NCBI RefSeq assembly: GCF_004331435.1
Contig: NZ_SJKA01000015.1
Coordinates: 62,001 to 126,000, forward strand
Length of the DNA stretch: 64,000 bases
DNA from: Kribbella sindirgiensis
GTDB lineage: Bacteria > Actinomycetota > Actinomycetes > Propionibacteriales > Kribbellaceae
Direction: 5' to 3'
A model generated the notes under the pieces. That model did no database searches. It worked only from the letters and a program-made list of their open reading frames with translations, and was not told the DNA's origin. This document shows positions 33,929 through 41,808 of the stretch, piece after piece; positions within the stretch are counted from its first letter, which is position 1, and every line of letters starts with the position of its first letter. The translations under genes were made by a program, and so were the position numbers.

Positions 33929-34257
33929 TCGACTACGACGGCAGGAAATTCTCCCCAGCCGGAGCCAACGGCGATGTCACGGTGGCGTCGTACCGGCAGA
34001 GCGGCGACTTGCTCTGGGCAGACTTCAGCGGAGGTCGTGTACGCCGTGGTTCGCTCACCGGCGTGTGCCGGCCGGACGACACACTGGAGTTCAGCTACAC
34101 CATGGTCCTCGCCGACGGCGCACTGGTCGCAGGGCACTGCGAGAGCACACCGGAGCTGCTGCCGGACGGCAGGATCCGTTTGCACGAACGCTGGGAACGG
34201 TACGGTCCGCACGCCGCGGCCGGACTGTCCGAGCTCGATGAGATCGCGCCCGGCTGA
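33925..34257 (+). CDS. Small beta-rich protein, unknown function
   Basis: 110 residues beginning MIDYDGRKFSPAGANGDVTVASYRQSGDLLWADFSGGRV. The pattern of alternating short strands (GSLTGVCRPDDTLEFSYTMV ... GRIRLHERWERYG) suggests a small beta-barrel. Similar small actinobacterial proteins are sometimes labelled N-acetylglutamate synthase-like in databases, but I see no GNAT motif here and do not accept that label. The ATGA overlap with the DDAH-like gene indicates coupled translation, so it probably serves the pathway directly. Confidence 0.75.
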   Translation: MIDYDGRKFSPAGANGDVTVASYRQSGDLLWADFSGGRVRRGSLTGVCRPDDTLEFSYTMVLADGALVAGHCESTPELLPDGRIRLHERWERYGPHAAAGLSELDEIAPG

Positions 34258-34312
34258 TCGGCCCGATGTAGCCGGATGTATCAGGCCACCGCCGGTCCGC
34301 ACTCTGCTTGTC

Positions 34313-34765
34313 ATGAATCACGCCGAAGGCTTGGAGGTCAGCGCCGACGGTTTGTCCGTCGTCCTGACCAGCGTGTCGTCGGACTCGCACACCTGGAATC
34401 TGGTCGTTCTGCAACTGGTTCTCGAGGAGCTCGGCCATCAGGTGCACAACCTCGGCGCCTGCGTTCCGGACGAGCTGATGATCTCCGAGTGCCTGCGCCT
34501 GCGACCGGATCTGATCGTCGTCAGCAGTGTCAACGGCCACGGCTTCCACGACGGGCTGCGGCTGATCCGTCAGGTCCGCAGCCGCGCGGAGCTGGCCGGC
34601 ACCCCGATGGTGATCGGCGGCAAGCTCGGAATCGCAGGGCCGGGCTGCGACCGCAGCCGGGCCCAGCTGACGGCGGCCGGGTACGGCGCGGTCTTCGAGG
34701 ACGGCACCGGTCTGACCGCCTTCCAGTCGTACGTCGGCAGGCTCGCCATCGGCCAGGCTTCGTGA
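34313..34765 (+). CDS. B12-binding small subunit of a glutamate-mutase-like enzyme
   Basis: 150 residues with a Rossmann-type cobalamin-binding fold. The B12 motif DxHxxG appears as D24-SH26-TWN: Asp and the cobalt-coordinating His are kept, while the usual Gly is Asn. The next signature blocks are present (LVVLQLVLEELGHQVHNLGACVPDELMI, VVSSVNGHG, MVIGGKLGIAG), as in methylaspartate mutase S. With the large subunit it would rearrange an amino acid carbon skeleton by a radical route, as glutamate to 3-methylaspartate. Its stop overlaps the large-subunit start. Confidence 0.88.
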   Translation: MNHAEGLEVSADGLSVVLTSVSSDSHTWNLVVLQLVLEELGHQVHNLGACVPDELMISECLRLRPDLIVVSSVNGHGFHDGLRLIRQVRSRAELAGTPMVIGGKLGIAGPGCDRSRAQLTAAGYGAVFEDGTGLTAFQSYVGRLAIGQAS

Positions 34766-36111
34766 GCGTCCCGGAGACCGGCTCGTTCGGTGACTTCGTT
34801 GCCCGGGCGCATCGAGCCGGAACGCTTGTGGTGCAACCGCGGATGGGGGTCAGCGGTCCCGCCGCGATGCGCACCGGGCTCGTGGCCACCCGCAAGGCGA
34901 CGGCGACCGCGGTCGGCACGATCACGCTCGACAGCTACACCCGGATGGGTGACAACGTGAACGCGCGGGCCGCGCTCGCGGCCGGAATCGAGCTGAACGG
35001 CTACCCCATCGTCGCGCACGACCCGGCCGTCACCCGCGCGGTACTGGACGGTGTCGCCGGGCCCGAGTTCCCGGTGCAGATCCGGCACGGTTCGCCGTGT
35101 CCCGAGCCGATCGTGGCCGCGCTGATCCAGGCCGGTCTGCACGCGACCGAAGGCGGGCCGGTCTCGTACTGCCTGCCGTACAGCCGGATGCCGCTGGAGG
35201 ACTCGATTCCGAACTGGGCCCGCAGCTGTGACCTGCTGGCCGACGTCCGAGCGACCGGAGCCGAACCGCACGTCGAAAGCTTCGGCGGCTGCATGATGGG
35301 TCAGCTCTGCCCGCCAGGCCTCTTGGTCGCGTTGAGCGTGCTCGAATGCCTGTTCTTCCGGCAGCACGGGATCCGCAGCGTCTCGCTGAGCTACGCCCAG
35401 CAGACCAACCCCGATCAGGACACCGAAGCGCTGCTGGCGTTGCGCCGGCTGGCCACGCAGTGGCTGCCGGACCTCGACTGGCACATCGTCGTCTACACCT
35501 ACATGGGCGTGTATCCGCGGACGCCCGCCGGCGCCACCGGGCTCCTGGAGGAAGCGGCCCGGCTGGCGGTCCGGGCCGGCGCGGCCCGGCTGATCGTGAA
35601 GACCGTTGCCGAGGGCTACCGAATTCCGACGTTCGCCGAGAACGTCGCCGCCTTGGAGACCGCGGCACTGGCCGCGGACAGTTGCCTCACGATCGTCGGC
35701 GACCCAGGCGACACCGGCATCCACGCCGAGGCGAGCGCCTTGATCGAGGCGGTGCTCGACCTCGGTCCGGATCTCGGCGCGGCACTGGCCACAGCGTTCC
35801 GGCGCGGCTACCTCGACGTGCCGTACTGCCTGCACCCGGACAACGCCGGCCGGGCCCGCAGCTACGTCGACAGCGCCGGGCGGCTGCAGTGGTCGTCGAT
35901 CGGTTCGTTGCCGATCCGCGGTGTGGTCGGCCCGACCAGCTCGGCGAGGCCGACGGCGGCCGGCCTGCTGGCGGCACTGTCATACGTCGAGCGCAGGTTC
36001 GACAACGCGAGCCTCGAGCAGGAGTACCAAGCCGACTCAGTAGGGAGTGCACCAGATGACCGAGACCCGGATCCCGGAGACCGAAGCCCGGCTGCCAGCC
36101 GGCCCGCGTGA
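34762..36111 (+). CDS. Glutamate-mutase-like large (E) subunit
   Basis: 449 residues. The conserved methylaspartate mutase E blocks are visible: LVVQPRMGVSGPAAMRTGLVATRKA, TVGTITLDSYTRMGDN, ELNGYPIVAHDP, QIRHGSPCPEPI and ESFGGCMMGQLCPP. Family members form a TIM barrel that stacks on the cobalamin subunit. Secondary-metabolism versions supply 3-methylaspartate to peptides. The GTG start at 34762 overlaps the small-subunit stop (GTGA). The last residues (APDDRDPDPGDRSPAASRPA) are low-complexity and overlap the next gene by 56 nt in another frame. Confidence 0.88.
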   Translation: MSVPETGSFGDFVARAHRAGTLVVQPRMGVSGPAAMRTGLVATRKATATAVGTITLDSYTRMGDNVNARAALAAGIELNGYPIVAHDPAVTRAVLDGVAGPEFPVQIRHGSPCPEPIVAALIQAGLHATEGGPVSYCLPYSRMPLEDSIPNWARSCDLLADVRATGAEPHVESFGGCMMGQLCPPGLLVALSVLECLFFRQHGIRSVSLSYAQQTNPDQDTEALLALRRLATQWLPDLDWHIVVYTYMGVYPRTPAGATGLLEEAARLAVRAGAARLIVKTVAEGYRIPTFAENVAALETAALAADSCLTIVGDPGDTGIHAEASALIEAVLDLGPDLGAALATAFRRGYLDVPYCLHPDNAGRARSYVDSAGRLQWSSIGSLPIRGVVGPTSSARPTAAGLLAALSYVERRFDNASLEQEYQADSVGSAPDDRDPDPGDRSPAASRPA

Positions 36112-37063
36112 GCACCTGACCTCACCGGTCACCCGGTCGGTCCTCCGGATCCAGCACCGGATGCTCACCGCGGCCCGCGAACTGCTCGTCGACCGCGGGT
36201 TCATCGAGTTGCTGCCGCCGGTGATCGGCCCGGTCACCGACCCCGGCGCGCGCGGCGCCAAGCAGGTCGACGTGGACTACTACGGGCACCGGTACAAGCT
36301 GATGACCAGCGCGATCCTTTACAAACAAGCGGCTCTGACGTCGTTCGGGAAGATCTTCTTCATCGCGCCGAACATCCGGCTCGAACCGCTCGAGACCGCG
36401 TCGACCAGCAGGCACCTGGCCGAGTTTCACCAGATCGACCTCGAGATGGCGGACGCGTCCCGCGACGACGCGATGGCGATCGCCGAGGACCTGGTGCGGC
36501 ACGTCGTACAGCAGGTGCTGGCGGAACTCCCCCACGAATTCGAAGCCCTCGGCCGGGACACCTCGGGATTCGCCGAGTTGCTGAGCGCACCGTTCGGGCG
36601 CCGCACGCACGCCGACGCGGTCGCCGACCTGCGGACGACCGGTCACGACCAGAGCCCGGACGCCGAGCTGGACTGGGAGGGCGAGGCGAAGCTGTCGGCG
36701 AAGGCGAGCAGGCCGTTCTTCGTCACCGACTACCCGAAGGGATCGCGCGGCTTCTACGACCGCGAGTCCGCGGACCAGCCCGGCATGCTGCGGAACTTCG
36801 ACCTGATCGCCACCGAGGGGTACGGCGAACTCTGCAGCGGCAGCGAACGCGAGCAGGACTACGCCACGATCATCGCGCGGATGCGGGAGACGGCGGAGAA
36901 CCCGGCGAAGTACGCCTGGTACCTGCAGATGCTGCGGGACGGCGTACCGCCGAGCGCCGGGTTCGGCCTCGGCCTCGAGCGGTTCACCCGGTACGTCGCC
37001 GGGCTGGACTCGGTCTGGCAGGCCAGCGCCTTTCCGAAGGTTCCCGGCATCGCTTCACCCTGA
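36056..37063 (+). CDS. AsnRS/asparagine-synthetase-like class II amino-acid-activating enzyme
   Basis: 335 residues: a class II synthetase catalytic core without the N-terminal anticodon-binding OB domain. Motif 2 is IRLEPLETASTSRHLAEFHQIDLEM (the R-x-E and RHLAEF of Asp/AsnRS), and motif 3 is GFGLGLERFTRYVAGL. Stand-alone AsnRS-like cores are known as archaeal-type asparagine synthetases, which amidate aspartate after adenylation. Next to a mutase that could make a methylaspartate, an amidation or condensation of that product is an attractive inference. ATG 36056 has a GGGAG site; it overlaps the mutase gene end by 56 nt. Confidence 0.83.
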   Translation: MTETRIPETEARLPAGPREHLTSPVTRSVLRIQHRMLTAARELLVDRGFIELLPPVIGPVTDPGARGAKQVDVDYYGHRYKLMTSAILYKQAALTSFGKIFFIAPNIRLEPLETASTSRHLAEFHQIDLEMADASRDDAMAIAEDLVRHVVQQVLAELPHEFEALGRDTSGFAELLSAPFGRRTHADAVADLRTTGHDQSPDAELDWEGEAKLSAKASRPFFVTDYPKGSRGFYDRESADQPGMLRNFDLIATEGYGELCSGSEREQDYATIIARMRETAENPAKYAWYLQMLRDGVPPSAGFGLGLERFTRYVAGLDSVWQASAFPKVPGIASP

Positions 37064-37081
37064 CCGCCGGTTCCAGCGAAG

Positions 37082-38344
37082 ATGTCGCGCGTGACAGAAA
37101 CCGCATCCGGCAGACTGAGTCTCGGGCAAGGTACGGCGTTGTACATCGGAGCCGTACTGGCGACCGGTGTCATCGCACTGCCCGGGCTCGCCGCGGAGGT
37201 GGCCGGCCCCGCGTCGTTACTGGCGTGGCTGGGCCTGGCAGTGGTCTCCGCTCCGCTGGCAGCGACCTTCGCGGCACTCGGTGCGCGCTACCCCGATTCG
37301 GGCGGCATCGCGACGTACGCGCGACTGGCCTTCGGCGAGCGGGCAGCGGCGATCGTCGGCTGGTGCTTCTACCTGTCCGTCCCGGTCGGCGGTCCCGCCG
37401 CCGCGCTGTGGGCGGGCGGGTACGTCGAATCCGCGCTCGGCGGCGGACGGGGTGCCGTCTTCGCAACCATGCTGGCGCTCCTGGCCATCGTGCCGGCCGC
37501 GAACGCCTTCGGTATCGAGGTGACCGGGCGGGTCCAGATGGGCCTCGCCGGACTGCTGACAGTCTTCCTCGGTCTCGCGGTCGCACTCTCGCTGCCGCAC
37601 GCCGACCTGTCCAACCTGCAGCCGTTCGCGCCGCACGGCTGGCAGGCGATCGGCCCTGCCGCCGCGCTCCTGGTCTGGAGCTTCGTCGGCTGGGAAACGG
37701 TCACGTACCTCACCGCCGAGTTCCGCCGCCCGGCCCGCGACGTACCGCGGGCCACTGCCGTCGCGGTGATCGTGGTCGGCGTGATCTACCTCAGCGTCGC
37801 TTTCGCCACCATCACTGTGCTGGGCCCGCGGGCCGCCGATACCGACGCACCACTTGGCGATCTGCTCGCGATCGGCCTGGGTGGCAACGCCCGAGTGCTT
37901 GCCGCGGCGGCCGCGCTCCTGCTGACCTTCGGTGCGATGAACGCGTACTACGCGGGCGCGTCCAAGCTCGGCGCAGCCCTCGCCCGCGACGGCGCTCTTC
38001 CTGCCTGGCTGGCCCGTGGCAGCTCGGCCGGCGTGGTGCCACGCCGGAGTCTCGCCGTACTCAGCGCGATGTCGATGCTGACTGCCGTGGTCGTCGTGGT
38101 GGCAGGACTCGAGCCAGAGTCGCTGGTCCTGCTCACCACCGGGCTGTTCGTGACTGTGTACGCCGTCGGCGTCGCCGCGGCAGTCAAGTTGCTACCGCGA
38201 CGAAGCCGCGCGCGTCTCGCCGCACTGGTCGCCCAAGGAGCCGTCGTGGTCCTGCTCCTGACGGCCGGTGTGTACCTGCTCTGGCCGGTGCTCGTCAGCG
38301 TGGCCGCACTGCTCTACCTACGGTTGTCTCACCGACGTCCGTAG
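37082..38344 (+). CDS. APC-type amino acid transporter
   Basis: 420 residues and about twelve membrane helices from the N-terminus (GTALYIGAVLATGVIALPGLAAEVAGPASLLAWLGLAVVSAPLA), with the GxxGxGI/V-like first helix of the amino acid-polyamine-organocation superfamily. It may import a precursor amino acid or export a peptide-like product. Codon 46 is TTA (37217-37219), a rare codon here, which hints at developmental control. It follows the AsnRS-like gene by 18 nt. Its 3' end overlaps the convergent metallopeptidase-like gene by 16 nt. Confidence 0.87.
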   Translation: MSRVTETASGRLSLGQGTALYIGAVLATGVIALPGLAAEVAGPASLLAWLGLAVVSAPLAATFAALGARYPDSGGIATYARLAFGERAAAIVGWCFYLSVPVGGPAAALWAGGYVESALGGGRGAVFATMLALLAIVPAANAFGIEVTGRVQMGLAGLLTVFLGLAVALSLPHADLSNLQPFAPHGWQAIGPAAALLVWSFVGWETVTYLTAEFRRPARDVPRATAVAVIVVGVIYLSVAFATITVLGPRAADTDAPLGDLLAIGLGGNARVLAAAAALLLTFGAMNAYYAGASKLGAALARDGALPAWLARGSSAGVVPRRSLAVLSAMSMLTAVVVVVAGLEPESLVLLTTGLFVTVYAVGVAAAVKLLPRRSRARLAALVAQGAVVVLLLTAGVYLLWPVLVSVAALLYLRLSHRRP

Positions 38345-39336
38345 AGCGCCCGCATGCCGAGTACGTCGCCACGCCCCAAGGTGCGCACGTGTCCGGTGCA
38401 GCGTCGTACGCCGGGGTACATCGTGAGGTTCAGATCCTCGTCGGCGCTCAGGTTGACGAGTCCGTAGACGTGACCCATCTCGTGGGTCAGCACCGACTCC
38501 ACGTCGTACCGCCACCGGTCCTGGTCCGGTGGCTGCGCCGGGACACACGCGGGATCGCGGGTGGGGTCGTACGTCCACTTGTAATCGGCGCTGTTCATCC
38601 GGATGTCGGCCGAGACGGCCTGCGTGACACCGTGGCGGGTCTCGGCCCAGGTGCAGGTCCAGGCCAGCGTCGCCTCGAGGAAGCCGCCGGGCAGATCCCC
38701 TGCATCGATCACGTTGTGGCCGTCGGATGCGCCGCACGTCGTTTGACCGTCCGCGTAGACGAAGTTGCCGCGGACGGCAGTGTGGCCGACCAGGGCGCCG
38801 GCCGCGGCAGTGTCGCCTCGCATGCCGCAGGTGTTGCGGCCCCGGGTCATGTTGACCACGGACCTGCGGGCAGCCGCGTCGAAGTCGGCCTGACTGCCGT
38901 TGGTGAGCGACGTTCCCTTCGTCGTCCGGAACAACCAGGGCCGGTACCACTTGTACGAGCGGAGGGTGTAAGTGTCGCGCTCGCACGGTCCCGGACCGGG
39001 CAGGTCCGGGAAGCGGTCATGCACCATCTGCTCGCCGGTCGTCACCTTCCCCTCGGCGTCGGTGGTCAGGCTGTAGGTCCGGGCTCCGTCCGGATACAGC
39101 ATGTCCAAAGTGATGCTGCTGCCAGGTGGTTGCACCTGGAGCGGTACGCCGTCCCCGGCGTCGACGAACCGGCCGACGGCTCCGCACTCGATCGCGGAGC
39201 GAGCCGCCAGGTCGCTCGCCTTCAGCACGCCTCGTGGCAGGCCGCATGGATCGGCGGCGACCGCGCCACCGGTCGTCAGTTGGCCGACGCCTAGCGTCAG
39301 GCTGATCAGTATCGTGAATGCACGCGTGGACTTCAT
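38329..39336 (-). CDS. Secreted matrixin-like zinc metallopeptidase homologue
   Basis: 335 residues. An N-terminal signal peptide (MKSTRAFTILISLTLGVGQLTTGGAVAADP) indicates export. Near residues 280-290 stands HEMGHVYGLVN, the zincin HExxHxxGxxH motif with the third ligand His replaced by Asn. A Met-turn-like LTMYPG follows about 18 residues later. Six or more cysteines suggest disulfides. The changed third ligand means activity is uncertain. It sits inside the cluster on the opposite strand; whether it belongs to the pathway is unclear. Confidence 0.75.
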   Translation of the reverse strand: MKSTRAFTILISLTLGVGQLTTGGAVAADPCGLPRGVLKASDLAARSAIECGAVGRFVDAGDGVPLQVQPPGSSITLDMLYPDGARTYSLTTDAEGKVTTGEQMVHDRFPDLPGPGPCERDTYTLRSYKWYRPWLFRTTKGTSLTNGSQADFDAAARRSVVNMTRGRNTCGMRGDTAAAGALVGHTAVRGNFVYADGQTTCGASDGHNVIDAGDLPGGFLEATLAWTCTWAETRHGVTQAVSADIRMNSADYKWTYDPTRDPACVPAQPPDQDRWRYDVESVLTHEMGHVYGLVNLSADEDLNLTMYPGVRRCTGHVRTLGRGDVLGMRALYGRR

Positions 39337-39464
39337 TGCTACTCCCCCTCGAGCAGACGCTCCCTACCTTGGAGAGGGGCGGTACGACGTCCAGTGATAC
39401 GGGCCGTATTTTCGCCGGACCCGTCACGCCTCTTCCGGTCAGAAGCCGACCGAAGGAGGGCGTC

Positions 39465-40742
39465 CTGTACGCCGAAGGTTTCCCCGAAGCAGCGATCCGC
39501 CGCCGCGCGCGGACCGGTGCCGCCGACGCGTTCCCGTCCCCGGACGACTACGGGCACGTCCTGTTCGGCGCCGACTGTTCAGGTACGACGGACGATCACC
39601 TCGACCGTCTGCGGCTGGTGCCGCCGGTCTTCGTACCGCAGCGGCTGGCCCAACTCGTCGAACTGGGACGCGAGCCGGTGTACCGCGACGTACGGCTGGA
39701 GACGACGATCGGCGGGTTCCGGTCGGCGCTACCGGCGTACGTCTCGGCGTTCGGCTCGACGGAGGCGGCGAGCGTCGCACTCGGTCTGGCCGCCGGCCGC
39801 CAGGCCGGACGCCTCGGGATCCCGATGGTGATCGGCGAGAACGTGATGCCGGTCAACAGCTACGGGCGGCTCGAGGCCGACGCGGAACGCTCGCTGCTCG
39901 GCCGGATCCGCGCGTACCAGGCCGAAGCGCTGGACGGGTACGGCGGCATCGTCGTCCAGCAGAGCACCGAGGACGCCGACGCAGAGGTGTGGAACCTCGT
40001 GTACAGCGATCCGAATGCGCTGCCGCTGCTGGAATCCGGGCGGCTCGCGTTCGAACTCAAGGTCGGACAGGGCGCCAAACCCGGGCTGGGCGGGATGACG
40101 TTGATCGGTGCGGAGGCCGCCGAACGGCTGGCCGACGCGTACCTCATCGACCCGGTCTTCGGCGGCGACCGCGTCTTGCGCAGCAGCAGCCCCGGCACCT
40201 TCACCAAAGAGATCCTGCGGCAACAGATCCGCCTGATGCGCAACAACTATCCACGCGCCAAGGTATGGGTGAAACTGCCGCCGGCGCGGGACGTTTCGGC
40301 GGCCGCGCAGGTGGCCTGGGCGGCCGGCGCCGACGCGGTGTCCGTCGACGGCGCCGAGGCAGGTACGGGCTGGGCACCGCTGGCCTTCCTCAGCCAGGTC
40401 GGGTTGCCGTTGGGCGAGTGCCTGCTGCGGATCGGGCAGGACCGAGCGCCGTCCGACCCGTCGTGCCTGCTGGTCTCCGGCCGGATGTGGGAGGGTGCGC
40501 GGATCGCCAAGTGCCTGGCGCTCGGCGCGAACGCGGCCGGGCTGGGACGGGCCGCGCTCATCGCGGTGGACACCGACCCCGACCACGGCCTCGTCAACCT
40601 CGTCGAGTGCCTCGCACTGGAGTTGCAGTTCCTCGTCAGCGCTCTCGGCAAGTACCACGTGCGGGCACTCGGTCCGGAAGATCTCTGGAGTCCTACGCCA
40701 GCGTCGTCCTGGGCGACAGGGCTCGGCTCCGGTCCAGCTTGA
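39465..40742 (+). CDS. FMN-dependent glutamate-synthase-like protein
   Basis: About 425 residues of the glutamate synthase central/FMN domain type (EPVYRDVRLETTIGGFRSALPAYVSAFGS, GRLGIPMVIGENVMPVNSYG, FELKVGQGAKPGLGG, WVKLPPARDVSAAAQVAWAAGADAVSVDGAEAGTGWAP, NAAGLGRAALIAVDTD). It lacks the glutaminase domain. The family performs FMN-linked amino-group or oxidoreductase chemistry; the role here is unknown. The likely start is CTG 39465, 5 nt behind GGAGG. An in-frame ATG at 39318 would overlap the divergent peptidase gene and has no ribosome site. The 3' end overlaps the SARP gene. Confidence 0.78.
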   Translation: MYAEGFPEAAIRRRARTGAADAFPSPDDYGHVLFGADCSGTTDDHLDRLRLVPPVFVPQRLAQLVELGREPVYRDVRLETTIGGFRSALPAYVSAFGSTEAASVALGLAAGRQAGRLGIPMVIGENVMPVNSYGRLEADAERSLLGRIRAYQAEALDGYGGIVVQQSTEDADAEVWNLVYSDPNALPLLESGRLAFELKVGQGAKPGLGGMTLIGAEAAERLADAYLIDPVFGGDRVLRSSSPGTFTKEILRQQIRLMRNNYPRAKVWVKLPPARDVSAAAQVAWAAGADAVSVDGAEAGTGWAPLAFLSQVGLPLGECLLRIGQDRAPSDPSCLLVSGRMWEGARIAKCLALGANAAGLGRAALIAVDTDPDHGLVNLVECLALELQFLVSALGKYHVRALGPEDLWSPTPASSWATGLGSGPA

Positions 40743-41532
40743 AGATGTCTGCCACCGCCCTGCGCGGATCGGCTCCGATCTGCCGCCGGCGCACCAGGTC
40801 CACCAGCTCCGCGGTGGGCTCGACACCGATCTCACTGGCCAGGCTGCGCCGGAAGAACTCGAGCCGGCGGATCGCCTCGACCACATTGTCCTCGGCGAGA
40901 TGAACCTCGATCAGCACCCGCGTCGCGCTCTCCCGCAACGGTTCCAGCCGTACGGCGGCCATCGCCGCCTCGATCGCTTCGGCGTACCGGCCCGAACAGG
41001 TCAGCTGCTGCGCGGTCAGCTCGAGCGCGTGCAACTGCAGCTGGCGCAGGCGTTCCCGCCCCAGCAGGACCCAGTCGTCGTACCAGCCGGGAAGCAGCTC
41101 CCCCATCGCGGCGAGCGTCGGCAGGAGTCCTTGGTCGGCACCGCACTCGCCGTCGTTGATCACCCGGCGGATGGCCGTGATCAGTCTGTTCACGTCGACG
41201 TCGACGGACTCGTCGACGCGCAGCGTCTCGTCACCGGTGATGAGCGGACGCGGACTCAGCTGGCGAAGCCGCCACAGCGCCGTCCGCAGACAGGCCTGCG
41301 CCTTCGAGTCCGAGACCTCCGGCCACAGCGTGCCGGCCACCTCGGCGCGACTCGAACGCCCACGCAGTGCGACGAACGCCACGACGCGGCGCGCACTGAG
41401 CGGGATCGACAAGGTCTGTTGACCGTCGACGACCCAGAAGCCGTCGAGCATGCGGAGCCGCACTTGCCGGTGAACGCCGGCCGGCGCGACCTCCGGATCG
41501 GAATCATCTGCCGCTAGGGGCTTAGCGCGCAT
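40693..41532 (-). CDS. SARP/BTAD family transcriptional regulator
   Basis: 279 residues. An N-terminal winged-helix DNA-binding domain (residues about 22-100: VRLRMLDGFWVVDGQQTLSIPLSARRVVAFVALRGRSSRAEVAGTLWP...ACLRTALWRLRQL) is followed by the bacterial transcriptional activation domain (about 105-260: LLPGWYDDWVLLGRERLRQLQLHALELTAQQL). Short SARPs are typical pathway-specific activators of antibiotic clusters. ATG 41532 has a GGGGGGAG site. It faces the ATP-grasp/N-hydroxylase unit across a region with a 13-nt inverted repeat, and is the best candidate for cluster control. Confidence 0.92.
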   Translation of the reverse strand: MRAKPLAADDSDPEVAPAGVHRQVRLRMLDGFWVVDGQQTLSIPLSARRVVAFVALRGRSSRAEVAGTLWPEVSDSKAQACLRTALWRLRQLSPRPLITGDETLRVDESVDVDVNRLITAIRRVINDGECGADQGLLPTLAAMGELLPGWYDDWVLLGRERLRQLQLHALELTAQQLTCSGRYAEAIEAAMAAVRLEPLRESATRVLIEVHLAEDNVVEAIRRLEFFRRSLASEIGVEPTAELVDLVRRRQIGADPRRAVADIFKLDRSRALSPRTTLA

Positions 41533-41639
41533 CTATCGATCTCCCCCCACTGGGTAGGAATTCTCTAGACCCGCCCAGCTCGGAACATGCTGCTGCGAGA
41601 AGTCTCGGGCGGGCGGGCCCTGTCATGCAGGTATCGCGA

Positions 41640-41677
41640 CTTCACGTGAGGTTGTTACCGAGCTACCTCACGTGAAG
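41640..41677. promoter_or_regulatory. 13-nt perfect inverted repeat, likely operator
   Basis: CTTCACGTGAGGT (41640-41652) is exactly inverted at 41665-41677, with 12 nt between. Each arm contains the palindrome TCACGTGA. It lies in the divergent region between the SARP gene and ATP-grasp ligase 3, and is a natural site for a regulator acting on both. Confidence 0.65.
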
Positions 41678-41808
41678 GTAGAGCCGTCACCTGTTTGAGT
41701 ACAAGCCGTTGGCGCGACGGATATCCCGCACTTGCGATCGCGGTAGGTGTATCACCCACACCGGATCAGCCCCTCTCGTTCGTCAGTGAAGGCTTCCGGG
41801 AGGCTTGC

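Noticed and set aside
41695..41808. Longer N-terminus (TTG start) for ATP-grasp ligase 3
   Set aside because: Codons here end often in A or T, unlike the gene proper, and no ribosome site precedes the TTG. GTG 41809 has GGGAGG 5 nt upstream.
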